Below, piece by piece: positions 51,394 through 60,463 of a stretch of 64,000 nucleotides of DNA. The stretch covers positions 1 to 64,000 of the forward strand of contig JADDMT010000112.1 of the NCBI GenBank assembly GCA_021401465.1, written 5' to 3'. The notes below the pieces were generated by a model that did not search any database, had not been told where the DNA came from, and worked only from the letters and a program-made list of their open reading frames with translations. This stretch comes from Teratosphaeria epicoccoides (Eukaryota > Ascomycota > Dothideomycetes > Mycosphaerellales > Teratosphaeriaceae). The number at the start of each line of letters is the position of its first letter. Position 1 is the stretch's first letter. The position numbers and the translations under genes are program-made.

Positions 51394-52213
51394 ATGAACG
51401 ATTCCAACAAGATCTCCATCACCATATGCGGTGACGGAGGATGCGGAAAGTCGTCGATCACGCTGCGCTTGGTGCGCAGTCAATGGACTCACGAGTACGT
51501 CGGACAGAGGCGCGGAGAGCAGCGTGGGAGCGCGGACTGATGTGCCCCCAGGTACGACCCGACGATTGAGGACTCCTACTCCGTCACCCGCACCATCGAC
51601 GGAGTCACGTACTCCTTGGCACTCACCGACACCGCCGGACAAGAAGAGTATCGAGGGCTCTGGTCCTCGTCGAACCTCACCTCCGATGCCTTCCTGCTCG
51701 TGTACGACATCACCTCGGCCGATTCCTTGCGCGCGTTGGAGTATTTCGATCAAATGCTTGAAGTGGAAAGAGAAACGAGGTTCGACGCAAACAAAGTCTT
51801 GCCCGTCTGCATAGTCGCCGGCAACAAGTGCGATCTGCAGGGTATGCGACAGATCGCTGCAAGAGACGGGCTGGAGTGGGCAAAGTCCAGGGGCTACGGC
51901 TTCATGGAGACAAGCGCCCGGGAGATGGTGAACATCGAGGAGACATTTGCGCGTACGTATCCGGGCCAGCATGAGTGGGTCGCGCCGAGCTGATGTGTGC
52001 ACAGTCCTCGTGCGACGCGTCCGAGATGCCCGGAACAACCACGCCAAAGGCGTCAAATCGACCCTTCCGTCGTCAGCTGCCCCGCGACCGCAGCCGCTGG
52101 ATCCCATCCCATCGACGAAAGAGAAGGCTCTGCCTCCCGGGCCACCGGAGAGCCGTGCCCAGCTGGGCTCGTCGCGAGACAAGCCTTGGTGGAAAAAGTT
52201 AATGTGTTTGTAA
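51394..52213 (+). CDS. Ras-like small GTPase without a CAAX box
   Basis: Three exons (51394-51494, 51552-51952, 52005-52213) give 236 residues. The introns are 57 bp (CACGA|GTACGT...CCCAG) and 52 bp (GCGC|GTACGT...CACAG). The G domain is complete: P-loop GDGGCGKSS (residues 13-21), effector YDPTIEDSYSV, DTAGQEEYRGLW, NKCDL and ETSA. Gln of DTAGQE is kept, so GTPase activity is expected. The start resembles Ras more than Rho, Rab or Rap. The C-terminal 70 residues are a Pro/Lys linker ending in DKPWWKKLMCL, so there is one Cys at the second-last position but no CAAX and no Rab-type CC/CXC. The splice acceptor after FA restores FALLVRRVRDAR, the normal last helix. Membrane attachment, if any, may depend on palmitoylation or the basic/Trp patch. 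Function is unknown. Confidence 0.88.
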
Positions 52214-53538
52214 TTTTCTCGAAATGCGACAGATGGGATATTCATTGGCTTGGGGCTGCGACATGTTGGCTACGGCAGTTGCTGTTGGGTTTTTTTTTGC
52301 TCGTTCAAGCGTGTCGTTGCACGGCGAGGGGCTTGCATAAGAAGGATGTGTCTTGGATACCATGTATGAACCACACAGGTCCTACCTACACATTCCGGGA
52401 CCGGATGAGCTTCTGCTGCCTTGGACTCCCGGACAGCCAGCAGCTGATCTGCTGTCACGCAAAGTCGTGCCAAGTACATCAGTTGTCTTCGCGCGGGGCG
52501 TGGAACCGACAGTCCTTCAGGTGCTTTCTTGGAGGCGGCTCGTCAAGGGGTCTTGGAATTGTGCGGTAATTGAAATTTGCTCAATGTGCTTGGAAAACAA
52601 AATCCTGCCCGCTCGAGCAAACATTTCAGCCATCGATGAGCTTCTGACCTACGGGAACAGGTAATATCTAGCTGGCTGTAAGGCGGAGATCAGGTGGTGC
52701 GGTACCCACCTCGTAGGCAGCATCGCGGCTCGTCCACGTCATGTCAATCTGGTCTGCTCGCATGAACAGGCGGTGCCTCAGTGCTGACCTCTCATGACCC
52801 TGCTGAACCGTACAATCAAGCCGGGAGTCCGGCGAGCGTGCTGGATTACTGCGCCACCTGTCTGTCCGCTCGAACGTCGAACTTGTCGTCCTCAACAGCA
52901 CTCCATTGCCGGACGAGCTTTATCAAACACCGCAGGTTGGGCAACTCGACCAGGAAAGTGCTTGCGGAAGAGATCGGCTGGGCGCGAAGCAGAGATCAAC
53001 GTGCAACGGCGCTGACTCTGGCAATGACGGCAGCTGTAGAGTCCGGCTTCAGCACGTCACGGAGAATGCTATTGCTCAAGGCCAATTGCTACGACTCGGT
53101 ACGTTGCGGTACCCTGCCCAAGAGCCGTCAAGGTGGTTCTCGCGGCCTCCTGACAATATTCTGCTCTCCCTCACGCTTGACCATTTTCCTTGGCCAGTCC
53201 ATGCTTGCGAGAGCGCGCTCGAGTACCAAAAAATTCAAGGTGCAGGTTACTGCGATAGGATTTGTTGACAACCAAGCTTCGCAACGACCTCTGCGCACAC
53301 AGCGAGGTTTCAAGAAGACTCTCCACGCCTTGACAAACCTGCAGAGTCAGATTTTCCAGTTGAAGAGAGGCAAGCATTGGCGTCGGTATATCTGCCGAGC
53401 GATGAAGGCAGAAGTCTAAAAGACCTATGCTCTTGAGCAGAGGCTCAAGCCATCCGCTAGTCTGCTCTTGCATACATCGACCAAGTAAGAACGACATCAC
53501 CAATCCCTAACCTACCTCCCTCGTCGCCGCAAGACTGT
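52214..53538. other. 1.3-kb region without a supported gene
   Basis: A 212-codon + frame at 52781-53419 has mixed composition, no domain and no obvious homologue in memory. It lies between two 3' ends (Ras-like gene and the small mitochondrial gene), so untranslated sequence is more likely. Confidence 0.35.
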
Positions 53539-54132
53539 CTAGTAATCCTCCTTTCCCCACTTGTTGTACTTCTCATGTAGCTCCTATTGAGTATATTAGC
53601 CTCCCAAGGCTTCTCATCGTCCATCTCCACGGTCGGAGGACGGTCGCGGGCTCCATTACATACCCTGGGCAGGTTCACATTCGGGATGATGACCTCGTTT
53701 AATGCGCTAGGCGCATCTTTCCTGCCCCTGCTCGCATCGCCGTGCGGGTGGTACTGGTACTTGGCATTGCTGCCGGTCTTCCATGGCTCGCTGTCGGGGG
53801 CCTGAGCGACCTTGTTCTCGGAGGAGGATGAAGTCGGGTTTCGGCTGAAGTGCCAACCGGCGAGGGAGAAGGCACCGGTCATGATCGCGAGGAGGATCTG
53901 CGAGGTAAGGCATGTTGTATTAGCTTGGGATGGAGTGGAGGTATCCATTGAGATACGAGATATTTCATACGTAGAGCTCAGGATCCCGCTTAGCGCCCTC
54001 TTTCAGGTCGACCTTCTTCTCTGGGATCTTGTCACCGCCGAGATCACGCTCGTTGACGGCGTACCGCCTGAAAGCCGTGCGCACCGGTGTGCGGGTAGCG
54101 GAGAAGGCAGCTCTTCGCGCGATTGCCGACAT
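53539..54132 (-). CDS. small mitochondrial single-span protein (conserved fungal, unknown function)
   Basis: Three minus-strand exons (54132-53971, 53897-53664, 53583-53539) encode 146 residues. The introns are 73 bp (TAC|GTATGA...CGCAG) and 80 bp (AGG|GTATGT...AATAG). The N-terminus MSAIARRAAFSATRTPVRTA is an Arg-rich presequence ending near RRYAV. DLKEGAKRDPELYILLAIMT leads into one membrane span (AIMTGAFSLAGWHF). SRNPTSSSSENKV and EPWKTGSNAKYQYHPHGD follow, and the spliced last exon supplies ELHEKYNKWGKEDY. I recall close relatives across Pezizomycotina without an assigned role. An inner-membrane accessory subunit is possible. Joins are well supported by frame and motif. Confidence 0.82.
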
Positions 54133-54506
54133 AATTGTGAGTGCTGGATGTGGAAGGTGTTCGGATGGTGAGACGAGAACAGAAGACGCCAACGGGAGTG
54201 ACGTCCATCCGTCCGGCGGCGGGAGGAGCCGAGCTGAAAAGCGAGCCGATCCCGTCCTTCAGGGGAGTCTTGCAGGATTTACCACTTCACGAGGACTGGG
54301 TTGCAAACACAATGTACATTGGCCATAGAGCATGAGGGGCGGAGAGAGATGTCATTGGCATATTCGCTATCGATTACACATCACGCTCGACGAGGGATCT
54401 GACTCTGAGCATGAATCGGGAGCCTCGCATATCCCCGTGTACTTCGATTTGGCCAACGATTGAATTCGGTTGCGACACCACATCGAACCGATAGCATCCA
54501 TTCCCC
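54133..54506. other. divergent region, small mitochondrial gene / ERF2
   Basis: The 374-bp spacer between two divergent start codons. No repeat or RNA gene is seen. Confidence 0.4.
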
Positions 54507-56741
54507 ATGGCCTCATCGACGCCGGCTCCCGGCGAATGGGCTGGCACCGCGACGAGCGCCCTTCCCTCTTTCCTCGACGAAGACCCGTACCCAAGTCGTG
54601 GCCCCGATGGCCGGCCAATTTCATCTTCGACCGCATGGACCGACACGACTTCAGGCGCGTCGGACTTCGAAACGGACACTGCGAGCGCCAAATCGAGGCC
54701 TGCTTCGAGCAGTGCAACAGTTCCGGGTGCGACAGGACCGGTGGGAGAGCCGGGCCTGCCGACAAGCCGGCCGACCACCAGCACTGCAACAACGATCAGC
54801 GGCGCGAGAGTGACGGCCTTCCACAGTAGTGTTCAAACGCCGTCGAGCTCAAGGAGAGGGCTAGCAGCGTTTGCCGCGCGCAGTGGGGAGCGCATGAGGG
54901 AGTCTGGCGGGAGGTCAGAAGATTTAAGACCAGCGTCCAGTACAACACATGTACCTTCCATCTCCGCCGCTGGTTTCTTCAGGCCCATGAGCAGTCAGCA
55001 CTTACAAGCACAACGGGGACAAAGTCGAGGAGGGGCACTGGCCCAGACTGTCAACAGGCCAAGTGAGGACTCCAAGAGCCATCGATACAGCAATGCATCT
55101 CTGCACACATTGAAGGATCAGAGGCCTTATACGCGTGAAGATGACGCGCCACCAGTCCCGCCGCTGGCTGGAGGCACGGATGGTAGCGCCATCGACTCGC
55201 ATCAAGTGGCAGGCAGAGTGGCAAGTGGCAACTCCACAGGTCCATTCAACGCGAGACCCGGACAGGTCCCGGAACACAGCGGTATCAACGGCATGCAAAG
55301 ACAGAATTCTGCTAGAGAATTGCCGCCAAGGTCGTCAAAGAGCTTTAGGGAGGGTCTGAGGCTGAGCTCAAGGAGGGCAAGCAAGCACGATCAGGATCGG
55401 AGGCGAACGACGAATGGGCACGAAAAGCTACAATCAAATCCTAGTTCGCCTGCAGTTTTTGCAGAAGAGAAGCACCAGCTCTACTCGCCCTCACATGACT
55501 CAAAGCCTCAATTTGGCAAACCAGCACGAAATCACGAGTACTTTGCCGGCAACGTGATCTTTTTTCTCTCCGGCCGCTGCATGAACACCCGGGCTCGTCC
55601 CCTCAACGTCGCAACATTCCTTCTCACTGCATCGCCTGCAGCGCTCTTCTTCGGCTTCAGCGCACCATGGCTATGGCATCATGTCTCCCCGGCCATTCCC
55701 ATCATCTTCGCCTACATTTTCTACATCACCACCAGCTCTTTCCTACACGCTGAGTTCTCCGACCCCGGCATCTTACCACGAAACCTACATCCACAACCGC
55801 CAAATCCGGAGGAGGAGCGCGATCCGCTGACCGTTGGCCCTCCGACGACCGAGTGGGTGATGGTGAAGACGTTCCCATCCAAGTCCGCAAATAATGCTTC
55901 CAAAGCGTCGCAGGCTGCTGCAGACCGCAGTATGGAGGAGCAACGACCTGGTGGGCTGACAGCGATGGAAGTTCCAACCAAATACTGCAAGAGCTGCGCG
56001 ATATGGCGGCCGCCGCGCGCGCATCACTGTCGAGTCTGCGATGCCTGCATCGAGACGCAAGATCATCATTGTGTCTGGTTGAACAATTGCGTCGGTCGTC
56101 GCAACTACCGCTTCTTCTTCGCCTACGTTGGATTCGCCTCCCTGATGGCAGCACTCCTCCTCGCCTTCACACTGACCCACATCAGCACCTACGCCACCGC
56201 CTACAACCTATCTTTCGGCGAGTCCCTCTCCGGCAGAAGCCAAGAGCGCGTCGCCTTCGCCATGTTCCTCTACAGCATCCTTGCCCTCCCGTACCCGGGC
56301 AGCCTCTTCGTCTACCACCTTTTCCTCATCGCGCGCGGCGAGACCACGCGAGAGTACCTCAACAGCCACAAATTCCTGCCCAAAGACAGGTATAGGCCTT
56401 TCAGCCAGAAGTCCTGGTACCGCAATTGGGCGGCCGTCCTCTTGCGTCCGCGCCCGCCGACGTACATGCAGTTCCGCCATCGTCACGAAAATGGCGACCT
56501 GAGGTACGGGCATGAGTTGAATAAGGCGGAACGTAGGAAAAGAATGAAGGGCCGGTATGCGGTGGTTGGGCCGAACAGAAGCGCTGTCGGGGAGAAACTC
56601 GAGATGAAGCAGTTGAGCCTGAACAGTCCGCAAAAGAAGAGGTTCGAGCAGATGCCGCCGGACAGCGCGGGCACAGGAATGCTGAGCGCGAATGGGTCGA
56701 TTGGTGAGCTACGTGGGCCGATCAATCGGACGCCGCGGTAG
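54507..56741 (+). CDS. erf2: palmitoyltransferase Erf2 (DHHC type)
   Basis: Erf2 S-palmitoylates Ras and other peripheral proteins at the ER/Golgi. The intronless frame encodes 744 residues. About 340 N-terminal residues are disordered (Ser/Pro/Arg). Two membrane spans come next (about residues 368-385 and 393-413; PLNVATFLLTASPAALFFGF). The Cys-rich DHHC domain begins YCKSCAIWRPPRAHHCRVCD and reaches the catalytic DHHC at residues 519-522 (DHHCVWLNNCVGRRNYR). Two further spans follow. The long N-terminal extension is usual in filamentous fungi. The C-terminus includes RPRPPTYMQFR and a Lys/Arg-rich tail. The active-site Cys and zinc ligands are all present. A Ras-like gene lies 2.3 kb upstream. 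Confidence 0.94.
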   Translation: MASSTPAPGEWAGTATSALPSFLDEDPYPSRGPDGRPISSSTAWTDTTSGASDFETDTASAKSRPASSSATVPGATGPVGEPGLPTSRPTTSTATTISGARVTAFHSSVQTPSSSRRGLAAFAARSGERMRESGGRSEDLRPASSTTHVPSISAAGFFRPMSSQHLQAQRGQSRGGALAQTVNRPSEDSKSHRYSNASLHTLKDQRPYTREDDAPPVPPLAGGTDGSAIDSHQVAGRVASGNSTGPFNARPGQVPEHSGINGMQRQNSARELPPRSSKSFREGLRLSSRRASKHDQDRRRTTNGHEKLQSNPSSPAVFAEEKHQLYSPSHDSKPQFGKPARNHEYFAGNVIFFLSGRCMNTRARPLNVATFLLTASPAALFFGFSAPWLWHHVSPAIPIIFAYIFYITTSSFLHAEFSDPGILPRNLHPQPPNPEEERDPLTVGPPTTEWVMVKTFPSKSANNASKASQAAADRSMEEQRPGGLTAMEVPTKYCKSCAIWRPPRAHHCRVCDACIETQDHHCVWLNNCVGRRNYRFFFAYVGFASLMAALLLAFTLTHISTYATAYNLSFGESLSGRSQERVAFAMFLYSILALPYPGSLFVYHLFLIARGETTREYLNSHKFLPKDRYRPFSQKSWYRNWAAVLLRPRPPTYMQFRHRHENGDLRYGHELNKAERRKRMKGRYAVVGPNRSAVGEKLEMKQLSLNSPQKKRFEQMPPDSAGTGMLSANGSIGELRGPINRTPR

Positions 56742-57284
56742 TTTGGGCATGTTCTCTGAAAAGAAGATGAGAAGCAAAGGTGAGTCAGTGGTGCGATTGC
56801 CTGTGACATTTTCTCGTGATTGGCGACGGCGTTCTGGCTGTTTGATTCCTGCTGCGCTTTCAAAGTATGATACCTCCTCACACTGGGCATTTGTTTGTGG
56901 GTGGCGTTGGGTGACGGCTATTGCGCTTGTGCGAGCGAGTGTATGGGAAGGATCGCTCTCCTTGGTGATACCTCAGCACAGCAGTGCGTTGAGCCACATG
57001 GCGTGGATGGGGACTTGGTGAATCTTTGATGGGGATGCGTTGCACGTTGTAGTGTATAAGTGTCATTGCATTGTGGCAGGGAGGCGAATTGTGTAAGCTG
57101 GAGAGCGTAAAGCTACATACGACAGTACGATTGGCCGGTCACCCCGACTCTCTCTGCTGCGCTGCCTGACAGGGCAGGGAGGGTTTCGGATATAGCTCTT
57201 AAATCCTACCTAGGTACATGTATCTGCTATGTCATGCTTGAATATTCTACAGTTTCGCGAAACAAGTGTTGCAAAATTGTGGCA
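56742..57284. other. ERF2 3' flank and CAF17 upstream region
   Basis: No convincing open frame or RNA gene. An in-frame ATG at 57234 precedes the chosen CAF17 start by 17 codons. Confidence 0.4.
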
Positions 57285-58490
57285 ATGTTTAGAAAGCCGT
57301 CAAGAACACCATTCGTGTGCGCTCGCTGCTTGTCACGTCAACGACGACTCTACTCACTGTACCCCTCGACATTGGACAGCCCACCTCCACCACCGCCACC
57401 ACCGCCACCACCACCACCACCTCCACCACCATCCGGCGCTGCGAAGCTCACCACCCGCCGTCTGATCTCGCTCCATGGCGAAGAGGCGCCAAAGTTCCTG
57501 CAGGGCCTCATCACGAACAACGTGCGAGCCGACTCGAGGTTGGGCTTCTATGCGGCCTTCTTGGTGGCGACGGGAAAAGTGCTGCATGATGTCTTCATCT
57601 ACCCAACGCGAGGATCGCAATGGCATAAAGATATAAACAAAGATGACAAGCATGGCTATCTGGTAGAGGTGGACGCTGTGCAGGTAGCCAGTCTTCAGAA
57701 GCATCTCACGAAGCATAGATTGCGATCGAAGTTAGATCTTCGCGTGTTGCCAGAGGATGAATTGCACGTGTGGAATGTATGGAGAGAAGACGAGAGATGG
57801 ACGCCGCACACCCAAGCTTCGCCTGAGAATGGCACGATAGCATTGGCGGACTGCAGAGCGCCGGGTATGGGCCAGCGATTGCTCTTGCCGCCGCGGAGTG
57901 CCGGATCGGGGCCTCCAGCAGAACTGGAAATGGATGAGGCACCGCTGAGTGCATACACAATACGACGGTACTTGCGAGGCGTGCCGGAAGGTCAACTCGA
58001 GATACCTTGCAGCGAAGCCCTGCCAATGAATCGTAACATTGATATCATGGGCGGTATCGATTTCAAGAAAGGCTGCTATATCGGCCAAGAACTCACCATA
58101 CGCACCCATCATACTGGTGTAGTACGGAGACGAACACTCCCCGTCGCATTCTATCCACGCTCCTCGCAGCCGCCCGACAGACTAGGGTACAGTCCGCATG
58201 CAGTACTAGGGACAGACACGTTGGAGCACGGCACAGATATCCGCCGCGATGAAAAGCGCCAACGTCGGGCCGGCAGACTCATTGCGAGTGTTGGCAACCT
58301 TGGTCTGGGATCGTGCCAGCTCGAACAGATGAGCGACCTGGTGGTGTCGGGAGAAGGAAGCTCTTTCAGCCCGCATGACAGGTTCCTGGTTCAGACGCCT
58401 CATGAGGGCGAGATCGGTGTCAAGGCCTTCGTGCCTGACTGGATGAGAGGACGGATCAGGGAGCCCAAGCTGCAGAAAAGAGTTGAATGA
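57285..58490 (+). CDS. caf17: mitochondrial Fe-S cluster assembly factor Caf17/IBA57
   Basis: Caf17/IBA57 is a folate-binding-fold protein needed for 4Fe-4S cluster insertion into aconitase-type and radical-SAM enzymes in mitochondria. It is 401 residues from MFRKPSRTPFVCARC (57285). A presequence is followed by a run of 17 prolines (about residues 33-49) and then the conserved core: RRLISLHGEEAPKFLQGLIT, NNVRADSRLGFYAAFLVATG and GKVLHDVFIYP. The family signature KGCYIGQELTIRTHHTGVVR lies at residues 262-281. The poly-Pro run, coded by CCA/CCG/CCT triplets at about 57381-57432, is an insertion between presequence and core and is probably unstructured. The rest is of normal length. Confidence 0.93.
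   Translation: MFRKPSRTPFVCARCLSRQRRLYSLYPSTLDSPPPPPPPPPPPPPPPPPSGAAKLTTRRLISLHGEEAPKFLQGLITNNVRADSRLGFYAAFLVATGKVLHDVFIYPTRGSQWHKDINKDDKHGYLVEVDAVQVASLQKHLTKHRLRSKLDLRVLPEDELHVWNVWREDERWTPHTQASPENGTIALADCRAPGMGQRLLLPPRSAGSGPPAELEMDEAPLSAYTIRRYLRGVPEGQLEIPCSEALPMNRNIDIMGGIDFKKGCYIGQELTIRTHHTGVVRRRTLPVAFYPRSSQPPDRLGYSPHAVLGTDTLEHGTDIRRDEKRQRRAGRLIASVGNLGLGSCQLEQMSDLVVSGEGSSFSPHDRFLVQTPHEGEIGVKAFVPDWMRGRIREPKLQKRVE
57381..57432. repeat. CCA/CCG triplet run encoding poly-proline
   Basis: A coding triplet repeat in CAF17 gives 17 consecutive Pro residues just after the mitochondrial presequence. Confidence 0.9.
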
Positions 58491-58536
58491 GCATCGGTCT
58501 ATTGTCTCTTGAAGTCCTGTTGCTCTCTTTGGTACT

Positions 58537-59819
58537 TGGGAGGACAACATCACGTTCGTAACCACCAATGGCGGTTACACACTTCTTGGGCGCGTCACAG
58601 CAGTGTCGACGATGCAGGAGAGCGGGACTGGAGGAGCCCCTAAATGCGGCATCGTGCCGCAAATGCCTTTGTCGGGGAGCCTGGACGGCATTAATTTGTT
58701 GGATAATACGACTTACTGGCAGACGAGAGTCGGCAAGCATAACGCGAGTGCCGGGTACTGCAGCACGAGGTTGGAGAGTGGTCTTGGATTGAGCGCGAGA
58801 AGGCATGCGGGAATCATGCAGTATTCGTATTTTGAAAGGCCGAGACATGTGCTGGTGGATTTATCTTATTACTCACCTTCAGAGACTGGCGGCAGCAATT
58901 GTCACTCCTATACCCGGAGGTGAGATTAATCTACATGCGGACGGCAAAGTCTGTACGGGCTACACATATGTTGGCGGCGGCTTCAGTGAGAAGGCGCCTT
59001 GAACTGTATATTTCTGCGGCGAGTTCGATGAGGCGCCGGACGAGGCCCAAACTTTCACTGGCAGATTGACGGATACGGTTCAACGACAGCACACTTGGGC
59101 GAACCCGCCGATCCCCTAACCGACTTTCGACAACCTGAGCGAGTCGTCCGGTCCGTTGATCAACAGAGTCGGTGCTGCTTTTCCTGGCCAGGCACCTCAA
59201 GCGCATCAGTCAAATCGCGAGTCGGCATCGGCTTCATATCAACCGACAAAGCCTGCTCCTCCAAAGACACCGAAATCCCATCATGTAACGTACAAGATAG
59301 CGTGCAATTCGCCCAATCCGACTGGAACACCACCGTCTTCTCCAAGATCTCCGCCCCGACCGACGCCTGCGAAAACCTCTCCATCCTCCATCTCCTTTAC
59401 TCCAGCCCCTACTTCACGCACCTCATACCCTCGGACCGCACGGGCGAGAGCCGCATCTGCGACTCCGCAGAACCCTCCTTCGACGATTTCGACACTCTAT
59501 GGGGCATCTTCTGTTGCACCGTCTCCCTCTACCACCTGGCCTATTGCACCGCGATCATCCGGTCGCTGATCGATTTGAGGATATCAATGTGACGGTCAAT
59601 GGCAATCCGACGTCGCGGCACACGGCGCATGGGTTGGACGACGGTGGTGACTATTACGTGTAGTCGGTCTCTACGAATGGGCGGGCGTGGACGAAGAATT
59701 GGTTGGAGCATAAGGATGTGATGGTGAACGGTGGGACGATACATGTTGAGTTGGGTAGGGAGGCGACGATATGGGAGACGGGGGATGTGCCGCCCAGTCC
59801 GGGGCATGTGGTGTTGTAG
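58537..59819 (+). pseudogene. decayed GH92 alpha-mannosidase
   Basis: Fragments of a glycoside hydrolase family 92 enzyme (secreted alpha-1,2-mannosidase type) lie in order on the + strand in several frames. The first (from about 58537) carries LLGRVTAVSTMQESGTGGAP and ARRHAGIMQYSYF. After a frameshift near 58915 comes GGEINLHADGKVCTGYTYVG, then an in-frame TGA near 59000 and TVYFCGEFDEAPDEAQTFTG. After another shift come VGIGFISTDKAC, ENLSILHLLYSSPYFTHLIP and FDDFDTLWGIFCCTVSLYHL (to about 59590). The last part (59578-59819) holds NGRAWTKNWLEHKDVMVNGG and WETGDVPPSPGH, with an in-frame TAG after DYYV. About 350 residues between the last two blocks are missing, as is the N-terminus with its signal peptide. 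It cannot make an enzyme. The GH92 assignment rests on these family motifs. Confidence 0.82.
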
Positions 59820-60030
59820 ATAGATGTAGGGCGGTGCGGAGCTTGCGGAAGCCGTGCAGAGGGGAAGAAACTTGCGTGGGTGTTATGCATTTTCCGTGTT
59901 CTGGTGTTAGTCTAATGTTAGTTGTCCCGTCCCATCGGCATCTGCACGCAGCTGACTGAAACTTCGCCGATAAGAGCAAAAATGATATTGCTTTGTTGCA
60001 TGAATCTTGATTGTGATCAAGAGGGAGTTC
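59820..60030. other. tRNA 3' flank
   Basis: On the minus strand a run of five T (complement of 59978-59982) lies about 49 nt beyond the tRNA 3' end and is the first plausible Pol III terminator. Confidence 0.5.
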
Positions 60031-60171
60031 CTCCTCGACAGGGAATCGAACCTGGATGGAATGAGTATGTCTTGTCTACCACGTTGGTCCGATGGAGAGC
60101 ATACCCTGGTCTCCCGCGCGTTGCAGTCTTGCGATGACAAGCGGAAATCATAGCCACTAGACCATCGGGGA
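60031..60171 (-). tRNA. tRNA-Asp(GTC) with anticodon intron and a T-arm insertion
   Basis: Read on the minus strand, the gene has an A box matching consensus (TGGTCTAGTGG) and a B box GGTTCGATTCC. The acceptor halves TCCCCGA and TCGAGGA pair at six of seven positions, with a C-A mismatch at 4:69. The discriminator is G, as for Asp. The anticodon stem TCCGC/GCGGG encloses TTGTCAC (anticodon GTC at 60138-60136). It is split after base 37 by a 16-nt intron (60119-60134, TCGCAAGACTGCAACG) that contains GAC, complementary to the anticodon. A second insertion of 53 nt (60052-60104) interrupts the T stem. Removing it as GTATGC...CATCCAG leaves CAGGG TTCGATT CCCTG, a perfect T arm, and a 72-nt tRNA. 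Whether this insertion is spliced out or destroys the gene is not known. Confidence 0.85.
60052..60104 (-). other. 53-nt GT...AG insertion in tRNA-Asp T stem
   Basis: On the tRNA strand it reads GTATGCTCTC...TACTCATTCCATCCAG, with a donor-like GTATGC, a possible branch motif TACTCAT about 10 nt before the end, and a CAG acceptor. CCAGG flanks both sides, so the exact ends are ambiguous by five bases and it also fits an insertion with a 5-bp target duplication. It can fold on itself (GTATG with CATAC; ACCA with TGGT). Confidence 0.8.
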
Positions 60172-60463
60172 TACCGTGGACATGCAGGTAACATCCAGGG
60201 AAGGTGTTGAATGGAGGGAGGCAATTTTTCCTGGTGATATATGGCCTCGTGATAGCCTGTTTGACCAAGCGTGGTTGTTTGGAAGCTTGTTGTGGACGGG
60301 AGGTGAACTGTGAGCTGATGTTGCACCACGACTTCTCGGAGTCGGCGTCAGCGCTACCGTTCAGCCGAATGCATCGATAACGCATCTTGAGCTGTGTGAC
60401 GCTTGCTCGGAATAGTGTTATGGAGGGTCGATGGAATAAGTAGCTGCAACCATTTCCAGTCAC

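Noticed and set aside
52781..53419. A 212-codon + frame
   Set aside because: No domain or conserved motif, and it lies between two 3' ends; kept only as a remark in the region entry.
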